DNA from: Fonsecaea monophora
Taxonomy: Eukaryota; Ascomycota; Eurotiomycetes; Chaetothyriales; Herpotrichiellaceae
DNA: 64,000 bases
NCBI RefSeq assembly: GCF_001642475.1
Contig: NW_019174052.1
Coordinates: 1 to 64,000, forward strand
Direction: 5' to 3'
Below are positions 32,721-42,871 of the stretch, one piece after another; the stretch's first letter is position 1; each line of letters starts with the position of its first letter. The position numbers and the translations under genes were made by a program. The notes under the pieces were generated by a model that did no database searches, had not been told where the DNA came from, and worked only from the letters and a program-made list of their open reading frames with translations.

Positions 32721-35538
32721 GGTTCTTGATATACTGCGACAAGAATTCTCGTGCGTTTAGATGCTATACGATTATGAGTCAGCCAGTGATATAAGGGAGA
32801 CATCGCGACGCGTCACAGGGGTGAGGCCCCAGATAGTGATTATAGAGAGACGGCTATGACTCACCACTTGACAATATTCGACGGATACAAGAGGCGATAG
32901 CTCTTATCGGATCTGATGGTAGTTGAGGGCACTTGGTTTGGCTGTTGCGCAATGGTCAGGTTATCTCAGACCAAAGTCGATTTGCAAGGTCAGCGACGCA
33001 GGGTGGTGAGCTTGTGAGTCAGAGCGAGGCGAGAAGAGACGACCTAAACGGTTGTCTCTCGTTGAAGCGAAATCTTCCCTTTGGATAAGGAAGATGTAGA
33101 GGAGAAGAAAGAAAGACAAGACGATGGAAGTGAATGGATGTTCTGATAAACAAAGCGGGGGTGGTGGGCGAAGTTGGTGGTGCAGTGCGCAGCGTGCAGG
33201 TGCAGGTGCCGATTTGGTTGGTAGACAGATTGGGTAATGTTTGGTTTGTTGTAATAACATGCAGAGTTGCAGATGAAAAGGCGAGGAATGGGGGGGCGAT
33301 GGATGGAGATGATGACCTCTTGGAAATGGGATGGGGGGAATGGCGAGGACCTGGAAGTCTTGGGGGGCTGCCTATTACACGGCTAGGCTTCCCCAAAGCC
33401 CTTGCCCACGAGCAGGTTCCAAGGCCCGACGGGGAGCAAACTTGGTTAGATTATCAGTCATAGGGGCGGCAACCTCGAGAACAAAGGGCAATTTAGCCAC
33501 TAAACCTGGACGGAGTGCCTACAAATGGGATGGGGAATTGGCCAGCTGAACAGTGACCTGGTTGAATCCCCCCACCCGTCACTAGTCACGCTCCGGGAAT
33601 CGGTGGAGCGGCTGGTCGGAAGTTGGGATGATAGAACCATCACGGGTTCATGTACAAACCGGCACCAGGCACCAAATGGATGCCTCCCGGGGCGCTTCTC
33701 CTTTACTTGATAGGCCTATAAGCAGGGACTCTGGGGGTTGCCGCGTGGCTAAAGATCTGCACTCTGACAGGCTGCAAGTTGAGCAGTTGGGCTGAGACCA
33801 GAGCAGGTGGGGTTTCAGTCCAGCATCCAATAAGGCGCGTTCAACGCCAACACATGGGCATGAATCACAGCATCGAGTCTTCCTCACCAACTCCTCAAAC
33901 TAACTCTCCTGTCGTCTGCGCAAACCCCTCTCCGCGTACCCGTCTCTTCGTGTATTCATCTCTGAAGACAGCCAAACTGTAACTCCTCCTTCCTTGACGC
34001 CGCGACCACACTAGAAAACCCCGGAGCGCATCCAACAACCAACTCGCATCGTCCTACCAGTCGGGTTGAACCAGGTGGGCTCGTTATCTTCGGATTCGCA
34101 TAAGATAAGCCAGAACCTATTTGATACGGGCAAAGACGGAGGAGTCGCCACGTCCCCGAAAGAAGTTCTATCGCGGCGCGGAGAATGAGATAGGGAAGAC
34201 CCTCAAGATACTAACCCATTTCTCCCACATCCTAATAATGTCATGATCAGTCCCGAAGCTGCTCACCTGTTCACCTGGCCGAGCCAAGCAAAGAACAGCC
34301 TCGTCGCCGAGAAGGCCTCAACGTCATGATCCGCCTCGTCTGAACGTCGACGCCACCCTGCCTACCCAATTCCTTGATTCATCACCCTCGGCCCCCCGGG
34401 GCATTATGTGGTAATACTGAATCGAGGATGAAGAGCAAGAGAATTTCATGATGATGATTATGGAGTAAGACAAACCTGTCCGATCGCTCAGCTGATCCTT
34501 GATCAACCGTCGAGAACCGGGCTACACAAAGGGAAATACTCCACCTCCTTACTGTCTCACGCCCTGCTACTATCCTTAGACTCCTGCCCGCTTGTCCCTC
34601 CGGCACGTGTTACAACCGCACGGGTATATCAATCCTGACGATTCTGTCATGCTCGCCGTCGATGCCCGGCATTCCCCATCTCTGCCACCCGGCTTGACGG
34701 CAACCTTTGCAGCTCCTGGATAAATTCTGCGGAAACTTCTCCACCATCAGGCGGGGGAACAAAAGACACAAAAAGCTATTGACGAGGTACAGACATGCAT
34801 GGTTGCGGAAGGAGAATCTACTTGATACTTGTCTTTCTCAAGAGTCCACACTGCCCCCATGTTACGCCATCTCCGGCCAGGCCTTGCCGGACACCAAAAC
34901 CACCCACTCCACTGATTCACGCGCGTCGATCCCGTCATCTGATTCGCGCTCCTCAAACGACATAGCAAGTTTTACCCTACATTACATGGTCAATTGGAAA
35001 GACGGACGTGGCGTCTCCTCTCGCCGTGATATATCCTCTTCCGACTTGTCCGTCATCAAAAAACTCTTACCTCATGGAAATGGATGACTTTGCTCCGCAA
35101 ACGCAGAGCAACTTCGTCAACTTCGTCAATAATAGTGCCCCCCTACGTAGTGCGAGACTAGAGAAACAAAGGATGGAATTCCAGAGACACTCAAGGTGTA
35201 ATTTGGGTGTTGACTACGAAATCATTAACATTATCGCTTTGCTACCTTTTATACCAGCTCTGGCTGTATAGTACACAAGTACATGAGTTCGAACATAGAC
35301 ACAACATCCATCGTCGGCGTCGTCACGGCTGCTGGGTGTCTCTGAACAGTTGCCTGAGCGACATCGTCGCCCTCATATATCCAGCTACTTTGCCGGTTGT
35401 GTCGGCTCTGTTCACGTCGCTCTTGGTCTGGAATCGTCCGAGATCTGAGGGTCAAACAAACACCGTATTTCTATTGCTTGGTCTTGTGCCTGCATCCCTT
35501 CTCCCTTAGCCAGCGAGCGGTTTCGTCTCATCCATCTT
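32721..35538. other. 2.8-kb region without a gene; leader of the Stb3-type gene
   Basis: The long stretch upstream of the Stb3-type gene runs to the 3' end of the kelch gene's extended frame. On the minus strand a well-formed intron can be seen in the 5' leader: GTGAGTCAT donor at 32864, GGCTGAC branch-like site and GTATAG acceptor at 32764. Beyond it are pyrimidine-rich tracts. Short open frames (for example 34707-35087) have no recognisable domain. Confidence 0.35.
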
Positions 35539-35928
35539 TTACATTGTCAGCCTTTTACTGGTCCTTGTCCCTGCACTCCTCATCGATTCCCTGGTGGCCA
35601 ATGCCACGCGAGGGGGGATCGTGGGGCTGTCAGGATCAGGCGGCAACTCTTCATCCTCCCATATCTCGCCTTCCTGGATCGTGTCCCTTTTGACCGCCTG
35701 CAGTGGGTAATGAAACGCACGTGAGCGGTTTTTCGGCGTTGACTTTGTGCGAAACAAGTCAATATGCTTCTGCTTCTTGGTCGTCATCGTCGACGAGTCG
35801 GTGACCCCACCGTGGCCCTCAAAAGATCCGTCTTCCTTACTCACTCGCGACGCCTTGCTGCCCGGTGGCTTCCTAGCAACGTCATCGAGCAGGAACTGGT
35901 ACAGTACCTTCGAGAACCGGTTGGATAG
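35539..35928 (-). other. in-frame extension after the kelch stop codon (readthrough candidate)
   Basis: Directly after the kelch gene's TGA (35931-35929) the same frame stays open for 129 codons, to a TAA-type end at 35539. The sequence looks protein-like: SNRFSKVLYQFLLDDVARKP begins it, then a Lys/Ser-rich middle and an acidic WEDEELPPDPDSP segment. The stop is TGA followed by CTA, the known high-efficiency readthrough context. An alternative is a 60-nt in-frame intron from GTGACT (35932) to GCTAG (35873), which would remove the stop. Both leave the C-terminal sequence in the protein. Confidence 0.55.
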
Positions 35929-38460
35929 TCACCGGCCCGGCGTGCCAAGGTTTAGCCAGGACATATCCGTGTTGACGTTGGCGTGGTTATCTGGCAGTTG
36001 CCGACTGTTGCTCCGTTTATGAGCTGGAGCATAGCTGAAATAGTCGTGTGTTGCTGTCTGGGTTGGCTGTTCATGACTCGGTCTGCTGGACTGTTGATAA
36101 GTCGTTGTACTTCCTTTGTTGATAGTCGCTTCCTTCCAACCTGACTGACCAGATCGAATCGAATTAGGCATCGGGAAAGAGGGGATTGATGAGCCCAATG
36201 TCCCAGTGCTATCGCTGGGCTCATCTGAGCTTACTGTGGGAGGAGAACGTGGCACCTGTGTCTGTGCCTGCTGAGCAGCAAGATAACTGCTTGGAGGCCG
36301 CAGTGGCCGTTGCGGCGGCCCCGACCATGTGTTTCCCACTGGTGTCCAGGGCGAGTCATGCACGCTGTCAGGGATTCCACTCGAGAATGCACCCTCGAAG
36401 ATCTGCTCATCTTCATATTCGTCGTCATCATCATCGTCGTCATCAGTGGAACGTGCCGTTCGCACAGAGCTAGCATTGGAGATTTGTCCTGACATACCCT
36501 GGACAGACTGCAACCCCCTCGACTGAGGGTTGGAGGGTCCATGTTCAAGATTCGGACTCCCGGCCGCAACATTCTGCGCTTCAAGAGGATTGCCCACACT
36601 GTCACGAAGGACGAACTTGGGAGACCTGCTTGAGTTTTCCAGGACACCAGATCCAGGCCAGAACCCACTCCTGGCACCAGAACTCCGGGAGAGGAACGTT
36701 GTTCGGTTTCCAGAAAGCGGTTCGCCTTGGAAGTATTTACCCCATCCCTCGTCAGTCTTGCGTTGAGATGCCTTTCTCTCGGGAGCCACAGATGCTACTG
36801 GTGCGCCGGGGGGTGTGGCTTTCCCAAGTTCAATGCTCGGTCTGCCTTGGTAATCGTTTAAGATCGGCATCATGGGTTTGGATATGGAGAGGTTGATCTT
36901 CTCCTTCTCCTTGTCTCTCTCTTTCTCGCGCTTGAACAATGCCTGCCCAAACCCTATTCCTGACCCACGGTACCCGCTTGGAGCATCATCTGAAGAAACT
37001 CGTCTGTTAAGCAGTGCTGGTTCGGGCTTCATGTCCCCAAACATCGATGTACTATCTCCATCGGGGACAACTGCTGAAGGAATCGGGCTTCTTCCCATGG
37101 GTTGTCCATACCCTGCTAGCGGTTGAAGCCCTCTTTCTTCATAGTTGTACTCTCCACTTCCTTTCTTGTCTTCTGGGTACTCGTGTCCTTTAGCAGATTC
37201 TGCCTTCCGTCTCCTTCGAACTGATCTCAGCCAAAGGAGGAGGATGACAAGGATTGCTAACAGACCACAGAGACCACCTAGGACCGCTCCAAGAACGGTC
37301 AAGCCTTGGTTCTTGTTACCAGAAGAGGCCGCTGCGGCTGCACTGGTCGATGCCGTGGAAGCAGAGGTGAGACTTGGCGTGCTTGAAGTCGGTGACTGCG
37401 AGGGTACTCCACTCGACGTTGCCAGCGGCTCTTGCTGCTTTCCAAATAACTGGGACGCGGCAATCCAGCCATTTCCAGACTGATTAAAGAATACCACTGG
37501 ATTGTCGTCATTGCCACCGACTAGCGCCACCAATCCGTCGTCCCCCTGTGCTAGATCGAATCCTGTCCGAGACGCCGTGGGCGCCATCGTGCCATTATAG
37601 CTCGGGTAGGCATCAAGCGATACTTGCCTCTTTGCCTTGGATGGAGTTGTCGACGAAGGCGAGGGTGTTTCTGTATTCACGGTACCTCCCACGGTCTCAC
37701 CAAATGCGGCAGGGGCACCTCCTGGGTTCAACAGAACATTTGTCGTCACCGTGGGTGGAACCTGACCAAGGTCAAATGTTTGTAGAACCATGCTGTTGTC
37801 GGCTAGGGTAAATAAAGCGCTCTGTGCTATTGAATGGTCCGGTAGAGGAGCCGGCAGTGTAAGACCAATGTCCTGCCAGCCATCTAAAGAACCAAACGTG
37901 AACAGGTTGACATTGGTCGAGCTGCCGCCTACCATCAGAGTATGGTCCTGGCTCCATGGTAGCATGAAAGGGCTGACTGTCGGTGGCGCAGTCGAGCTGT
38001 ATGCCAGCACTGAGTAGGGAGGGAAAAGACCAATCGTGAAGGTCTCTGAGGATGGTCCAGCGTTGTCATTCTGAGATCCCCCATAGACGACCAAAGTCGA
38101 CGAAGAGTTGATATACGCCGCTCCATGATTCAGACGATTTTGGGTGACGTTGACCACAGGAACAACGGTTTGCCAGGACTTGTCCTCGAAAGAATACCGC
38201 TGCAAACCTGTATAGTCCGTTGTCGACACATTCGTTGCACCACCCACCACGTACAAGGCCGTCTTGGAGTTATCGCCATCCACGCCACCTTTCACGCAGA
38301 CCGCCCCAGTTACTGAGACGCCATTTGCCTCTTCTTTCCACCTTGCGCCCTCTTTCAGCTCCAAGGTCTGAAACGCGTCTGGCGAGTAGACGTAAATGAC
38401 ACCGTCATGAATAACGGAGCAATGGTTTTTGATTGCAACAGGAGGCTTGGGTGCTGACAT
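35929..38460 (-). CDS. kelch-repeat single-span membrane protein
   Basis: The 843 residues up to the TGA start at MSAPKPPVAIKNHCSV (38460); a TTG two codons upstream is not a likely start. The first 340 residues form a kelch-like propeller (GVIYVYSPDAFQ, ALYVVGGATN, STLVVYGGSQND, GLVALVGGNDDNP) with several N-x-S/T sites. A Ser/Thr-rich stalk and one membrane helix at about 386-411 (GLTVLGAVLGGLCGLLAILV) follow, then RSVRRRRK and a long disordered tail with an Asp run near 680. No N-terminal signal peptide is visible, which is odd for a propeller expected outside; the helix may act as a signal anchor, or a first exon is missing. Homologues are sometimes mislabelled as Clf1, but the real clf1 is the next gene. 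The tail ends in MSWLNLG and then the suspicious TGA CTA. Confidence 0.8.
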   Translation of the reverse strand: MSAPKPPVAIKNHCSVIHDGVIYVYSPDAFQTLELKEGARWKEEANGVSVTGAVCVKGGVDGDNSKTALYVVGGATNVSTTDYTGLQRYSFEDKSWQTVVPVVNVTQNRLNHGAAYINSSSTLVVYGGSQNDNAGPSSETFTIGLFPPYSVLAYSSTAPPTVSPFMLPWSQDHTLMVGGSSTNVNLFTFGSLDGWQDIGLTLPAPLPDHSIAQSALFTLADNSMVLQTFDLGQVPPTVTTNVLLNPGGAPAAFGETVGGTVNTETPSPSSTTPSKAKRQVSLDAYPSYNGTMAPTASRTGFDLAQGDDGLVALVGGNDDNPVVFFNQSGNGWIAASQLFGKQQEPLATSSGVPSQSPTSSTPSLTSASTASTSAAAAASSGNKNQGLTVLGAVLGGLCGLLAILVILLLWLRSVRRRRKAESAKGHEYPEDKKGSGEYNYEERGLQPLAGYGQPMGRSPIPSAVVPDGDSTSMFGDMKPEPALLNRRVSSDDAPSGYRGSGIGFGQALFKREKERDKEKEKINLSISKPMMPILNDYQGRPSIELGKATPPGAPVASVAPERKASQRKTDEGWGKYFQGEPLSGNRTTFLSRSSGARSGFWPGSGVLENSSRSPKFVLRDSVGNPLEAQNVAAGSPNLEHGPSNPQSRGLQSVQGMSGQISNASSVRTARSTDDDDDDDDEYEDEQIFEGAFSSGIPDSVHDSPWTPVGNTWSGPPQRPLRPPSSYLAAQQAQTQVPRSPPTVSSDEPSDSTGTLGSSIPSFPMPNSIRSGQSGWKEATINKGSTTTYQQSSRPSHEQPTQTATHDYFSYAPAHKRSNSRQLPDNHANVNTDMSWLNLGTPGR

Positions 38461-40470
38461 GTCCAAGGGGATAATCGGTCACCGGACGCAAGGCGCAGGC
38501 GAAGCGTCAAGATTCGAGTTGCATTTTCTCCTCAAAACAAGTCGGGCAGGTATATTTTATAGGACTTCGGTGTTGTTTGGCGACGAACTCGACAACGGAT
38601 TGGACGGACCAAGGACTGGCTGGAGGGACGTGGCCTGATCTTGCTCGTTCCTGAAAAAGCAAAGGTATATTATGTCTTTCACGAAGACCGGATTGCTTTG
38701 GGGGCAGTCGTGCGAAGCCGGTGCAAGATAACGAGGCGCAGCGTAAGTCTAACGCAGGAGGGCGTCTTCGCAGTCAGATGTCGATTCAACTGAGGGAAGA
38801 GCGGTCGCTGGTTTGGTTGAATGCGAATGTTGACCTCTCAAAGGTCGCTTTCGACGCGCAACGAGGCGTGATACAGATAGTTGCCAAAGATTCAATTGCG
38901 ACTCGACAGCCTTGGGCAGAATTGTGCAAGTACTGCGAGGATGGTTCTATGAGGGTGAAATCTGCAGAGGGGAGTCGGTTTGAAGAGGCGCTCAGTCGCG
39001 GTGCAACGCAGGCGGGCCTTGGGTTTGGCTTGGTCCGAGGGACTGTGGGTCGGTGGAACAGCTTTGCTCGTGGGATTGTCACAGAGCAATGTCGATCGGT
39101 CGTGGACTTAGACCCAAAGGGAAAAACTGAATAGATTACTTGCGGGTAGGCAGCATTCGCTCATCGAGCTCGAGGGATGTAGCAAGTGAACAATACCTTT
39201 TGGCGAGGAAGTGAGAAAAGCAGAAGAGAAGAGGGACCAGTTCTCAGAGGGGAGAGAGAAGAAAGCGGACGGTAGCAAGTCTCTGGGCGCGACAGTTGGG
39301 AGCTAGCGACTGTGACTGCGGGAAGCGAGGTACCAGTGTCAGAAAGAAACACAAAAGAAGCCTTTAGAAGCGCAAGCAGGCGGCGCAGAGACTGAAAGAC
39401 TGGGCGGATAGGCTCCGAGCCACTGTGCCTCTACCGAGTAGACATAGCTCCCTGCAAGGCACCGTAAGGCCGTGTCGAGAGGGAAGGGTGACCATTGATC
39501 AGTGCGTGGCTGGGAATGAGAGCGGCTCTCATAGTCCCGTCTCTTCGTCGTTTTCCAAACATCCGCGTAAGAATAGCCACACAATTTTGTCCATCTCCTC
39601 CATTTTTGGGACGGTCATCTCGCCTTGACGTGTCACACCCAAAGCCTGTGTGAGGGCGGGAATCCGACTTGGTTGGAGTGACGGAGAGGAGCAGAGGTGA
39701 TCAGGGTGTTTCATGCAGTCGGCTCGAAGCGCGATAATTGGCTGCGCTGAGGACACTTGATCTCCACATTCGGGACGCGTGCTGCAGGTACAGATACCAA
39801 AGAGGTAAGCCAGGCACCGAGCAGGGGGGAGAGGGGGGAGAGCGGCGACGAATACGAAGCTGCCCCAAATCCAGGGGGTTAGCGAACCAACGAGCCAAGA
39901 AGCCAAGTTCAGTGGAAGCAACAAGAGTGGAACAAGAGTGTCACCCATTGCAACAGCCGAGGATGAAGGGGAATTTCTGTCACTCGGCAATGTACATTGC
40001 TTGTAAGAGAGTTGGAGGGGAGAGGGGAGAGAAAGCGAGACAGATGGTTGCCACTGATGTGTTGGTGGGAGAAGCAGGTAGAAGCAGAGGAGGTGTGAGG
40101 ATGAGGCACTGAATAGACGATTGTAGTAGTAGCACTGAATACTCGTACGGAGCAGGTCCCTAGTACCTCGTAGTAGTATCAACAGTCATTCCCTTAGTGC
40201 CATGGCAAACATGGACTCGCCCCTGTCCCCGTGCCCCCTCCCACACCGGCGCCCCTGCCCAGTGCCCTCCCAGCTACCAGACTGGATTTGTAACTGCGCC
40301 CATCGACAGTACCGAGTACTTACCTAGGGTACACCAAGCTTCATCTGCACAATGACATATTACCATGCCTCACAACCGTTGTACTTTACTCGATTCATTT
40401 TAAGCCACCAAACCTACGCCTACTCCAAGCCCTCTAGAGTTACATCCCTAGTTGCAGAGATGGCCTGCCT
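38461..40470. other. 2.0-kb region without a gene; kelch promoter at left
   Basis: The region upstream of the kelch gene and beyond the 3' end of clf1. A minus-strand frame at 40182-39529 (217 codons) has no recognisable domain and a low-complexity hydrophobic composition, so I do not call it. Plus-strand 38721-39134 is likewise unsupported. Confidence 0.35.
38507..38561 (-). promoter_or_regulatory. TATA box and 5-codon uORF ahead of the kelch gene
   Basis: On the minus strand TATAAAATA (38561-38553) lies about 95 bp upstream of the start codon. Between them is a complete mini-frame ATGCAACTCGAATCTTGA (38524-38507). If transcription starts about 30 nt after the TATA box, the mini-frame would be inside the leader, very close to the cap. 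Confidence 0.35.
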
Positions 40471-42513
40471 TCACTCAGCGCTGTCAGCACTGCCGTTCGC
40501 TTGCTGTTTCGACTTCCACGCATGCGCCATTTGCAACAGTTTGGACATCTTGGCCGCACTCTCATCATCGGCCGGGAAGACATAGTCAATGTATTCCTCG
40601 AACCGATCCTCCTCGATCTTTCTCCTCTTCTTGACCTTACGAGGCATCTGTTTCTCGATCTTCTCAATGTCCTCGGCCGACCCATGCGTCTGCTCAAACG
40701 AGCGCCATGCATTCAACAGGTCCACCCGCTCTTCTTTCATTTCTTTCGCCCTGAACAAGTCATGGGCCCGTTCAAAGACCTTGCGTGCCCGTCTCTTTGC
40801 ATCTTCGCTAACCCGTTGCTCCTCGCCTTCTGCTGGTTCGGGTTCGTTGGGATCCGGCACATTGATTTCAAAGCGTGCATAATTGATCCAGACCTTGACG
40901 TGGTCCGTCTTCTTCAGCAACCGCTCATACAGAGCGCGGGCTCGATCGTACTCTTCTTCGTACTCCTCAAAATCAATATATGCCTTCCAAACCAGCTCGG
41001 GCATATCCAGCGTAGGTTGCTCGATGCCCAGTTCAAAAATCGCTCTCGCTCGTTCTAGATCATCGAGTCCGCGCTCCAGCTCTGCAAACTGAATCCATGC
41101 CTGGCTATTGGATGGGTTCCATTCGATCTGCTTTTCAAACAGCGTCCGACACCGCTCGAATTCAAAAAGCTGTTTCTCCAGTTCAATGTAGCTCCGGAAC
41201 AGCTTGTCCTTGGGACACATGCCGATAGCTTGTCCCAGTGTCTTTCTCGCTGCCGTCAGCTGCATTTGCCGCACCTCAAAATGCGCTTTCATGATCCAAA
41301 TTTTGGCAAACGTCCACTTCTTGTGGGGGATCAGCTTCAGGCATTCCTGGTAGACTTGCCTTGCCCGTTCCACGTCGTTGTTCGCCATTTCCTCCCACAG
41401 GGCATAAAAGATCCAGAGATAGATGTATCTCCGCCAGTGTCGTTTTTCCTGTGAAGGCGGAATTTGAGCGATTGCCCTTTCGTATACGTCTCGTACCCGT
41501 TCCACATCGCCGCCGGTCTCTTCCAACCGTGCAAAGTCGAACCACACGTCGTAATTTCGAGGGTTGGCTTTGATCTGCTCCTCATATTGCACCCGTCGCT
41601 TAGCGATGATCACGTCTTCTACTCCTTCGCGGTTTCCAAATTGTTTCTCGAACTGGGTGTATGCTTTGTGCAGTGCTTCGGATCGAGAACGCGGCAATCG
41701 GTCCAATGCATACTTGTAGATAGCGCGTGCTCTCTCGTACTCTTTGAGTTTGGCCTCATAGCGAGCATACGCTATGAAAAGCTTCTCATCCATAAAGTCT
41801 TCACCGAGGGTCTCGATGGCAACACCAAAAACATCACGAACCAACTGACTGGTCCCATTTTCCTCCTCGAACTTGGCCCATCGGATCCAGTTGCGCGGTT
41901 CTGGGTGTACGATGGTGAAGCGTTCGTATATGGCGCGGGCACGATCGTACTCTCCGTATCTCTTTTCCAGCTTAATATAAGCCAGCCAAGCTGCTTCGTC
42001 TGGCTCCCAGCTCATCCATCTCTCGAAGACCTGTCTCGTTCCGGCGATGTTGCCAAGAGTCTCTTCCATGTAGACATACTTGTACCAAAGCTTATCGATC
42101 CTGGGGAGAATTGTTACGGCTCTGTCCAACAGATTTCTGGCGTGGTTGATGTTTCTATTCTTCATCTCCGCCTCGATGTACCGAATCCACAGGACCACGC
42201 TTGTACTGTCCACGTCCAACGCCCGCTCGAAGATCGATCTCGCCCGGCGAAATTCTTTCTGCTCCAGTTCCCACTGCGCATAGCGCATCCAATTGTTCAT
42301 ATTGATTCTGTTGCGCCGGACATAGTCCTCGAATTCCTTGCGCTTCCGACCCTGAAATTCATGTAGTTCTTCAAGGTCGGCGAAGCGCTGGGTTGGTGCT
42401 TGTAGCCCAGGCTCTTGTCTGTCGACGGCTTCCCGTAGAAGCTGCTCAGCTGAGATCTGCTGCGGCGCGGGCGCCTTGTTTTTGACCCTGGGAGGGCCTC
42501 TCGTAGAATCCAT
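40471..42513 (-). CDS. clf1: Clf1 / crooked-neck pre-mRNA splicing factor
   Basis: An intronless 680-residue protein from MDSTRGPPRVKNKAPAPQQ (42513); the frame is open 75 codons further up, but the start chosen gives the canonical KNKAPAPQQISAEQLLREA opening. The body is an array of about 15 HAT (half-TPR) repeats, seen as W...YA..E and RAR.IFERAL patterns, for example NNWMRYAQWELEQKEFRRA. The C-terminus is basic and acidic patches alternate (KVKKRRKIEEDRFEEYIDY). Clf1 is a scaffold of the Prp19/NineTeen complex needed for spliceosome activation in the nucleus. Length matches yeast Clf1 (687). It is divergent from prp31. Confidence 0.95.
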   Translation of the reverse strand: MDSTRGPPRVKNKAPAPQQISAEQLLREAVDRQEPGLQAPTQRFADLEELHEFQGRKRKEFEDYVRRNRINMNNWMRYAQWELEQKEFRRARSIFERALDVDSTSVVLWIRYIEAEMKNRNINHARNLLDRAVTILPRIDKLWYKYVYMEETLGNIAGTRQVFERWMSWEPDEAAWLAYIKLEKRYGEYDRARAIYERFTIVHPEPRNWIRWAKFEEENGTSQLVRDVFGVAIETLGEDFMDEKLFIAYARYEAKLKEYERARAIYKYALDRLPRSRSEALHKAYTQFEKQFGNREGVEDVIIAKRRVQYEEQIKANPRNYDVWFDFARLEETGGDVERVRDVYERAIAQIPPSQEKRHWRRYIYLWIFYALWEEMANNDVERARQVYQECLKLIPHKKWTFAKIWIMKAHFEVRQMQLTAARKTLGQAIGMCPKDKLFRSYIELEKQLFEFERCRTLFEKQIEWNPSNSQAWIQFAELERGLDDLERARAIFELGIEQPTLDMPELVWKAYIDFEEYEEEYDRARALYERLLKKTDHVKVWINYARFEINVPDPNEPEPAEGEEQRVSEDAKRRARKVFERAHDLFRAKEMKEERVDLLNAWRSFEQTHGSAEDIEKIEKQMPRKVKKRRKIEEDRFEEYIDYVFPADDESAAKMSKLLQMAHAWKSKQQANGSADSAE

Positions 42514-42871
42514 CTTGCTGGTAGTAGGCGGAACTGGGAGTTGTAAGGTGGGATCGGAACAAATCACTGAGCGCAGTTCGTGTCTTGAAGATTCAAGAAC
42601 GAGAAGGGGACTGAAACCCGGTACGGGAGGGATGAGACGTGGTTTGGACACATGGAATACTTGAGGAATGTTTCTGCGAAACCTTTGTCTTCGTTCAGAA
42701 GTGATGGCGAGGTCTCGACTGCGGAGAAATTTTGCCAAGGTTTCCGCTGCCTAAAGCACGTACCTCGTACAGACTGCGCTTCTCCCTCAACTCCGCATCT
42801 ACCTTCGAGTTCAAACAAAGCCTCAACAGGGCCCAAGTCATTTCCACACCACTCTCAGCACCTGCGCGGCG
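42514..42871. promoter_or_regulatory. divergent promoter, clf1 / prp31
   Basis: Only 358 bp separate the start codons of two spliceosome genes read in opposite directions, so they probably share a bidirectional promoter. No TATA box is obvious, as expected for housekeeping genes. Confidence 0.5.

Noticed and set aside
34707..35087. Plus-strand 126-codon open frame
   Set aside because: No domain, no homologous look, no neighbouring exons and located in pyrimidine-rich intergenic DNA.
39529..40182. Minus-strand open frame of 217 codons between the kelch gene and clf1
   Set aside because: Low-complexity Ser/Leu/Pro composition, no recognisable domain and no good start context; most likely chance.
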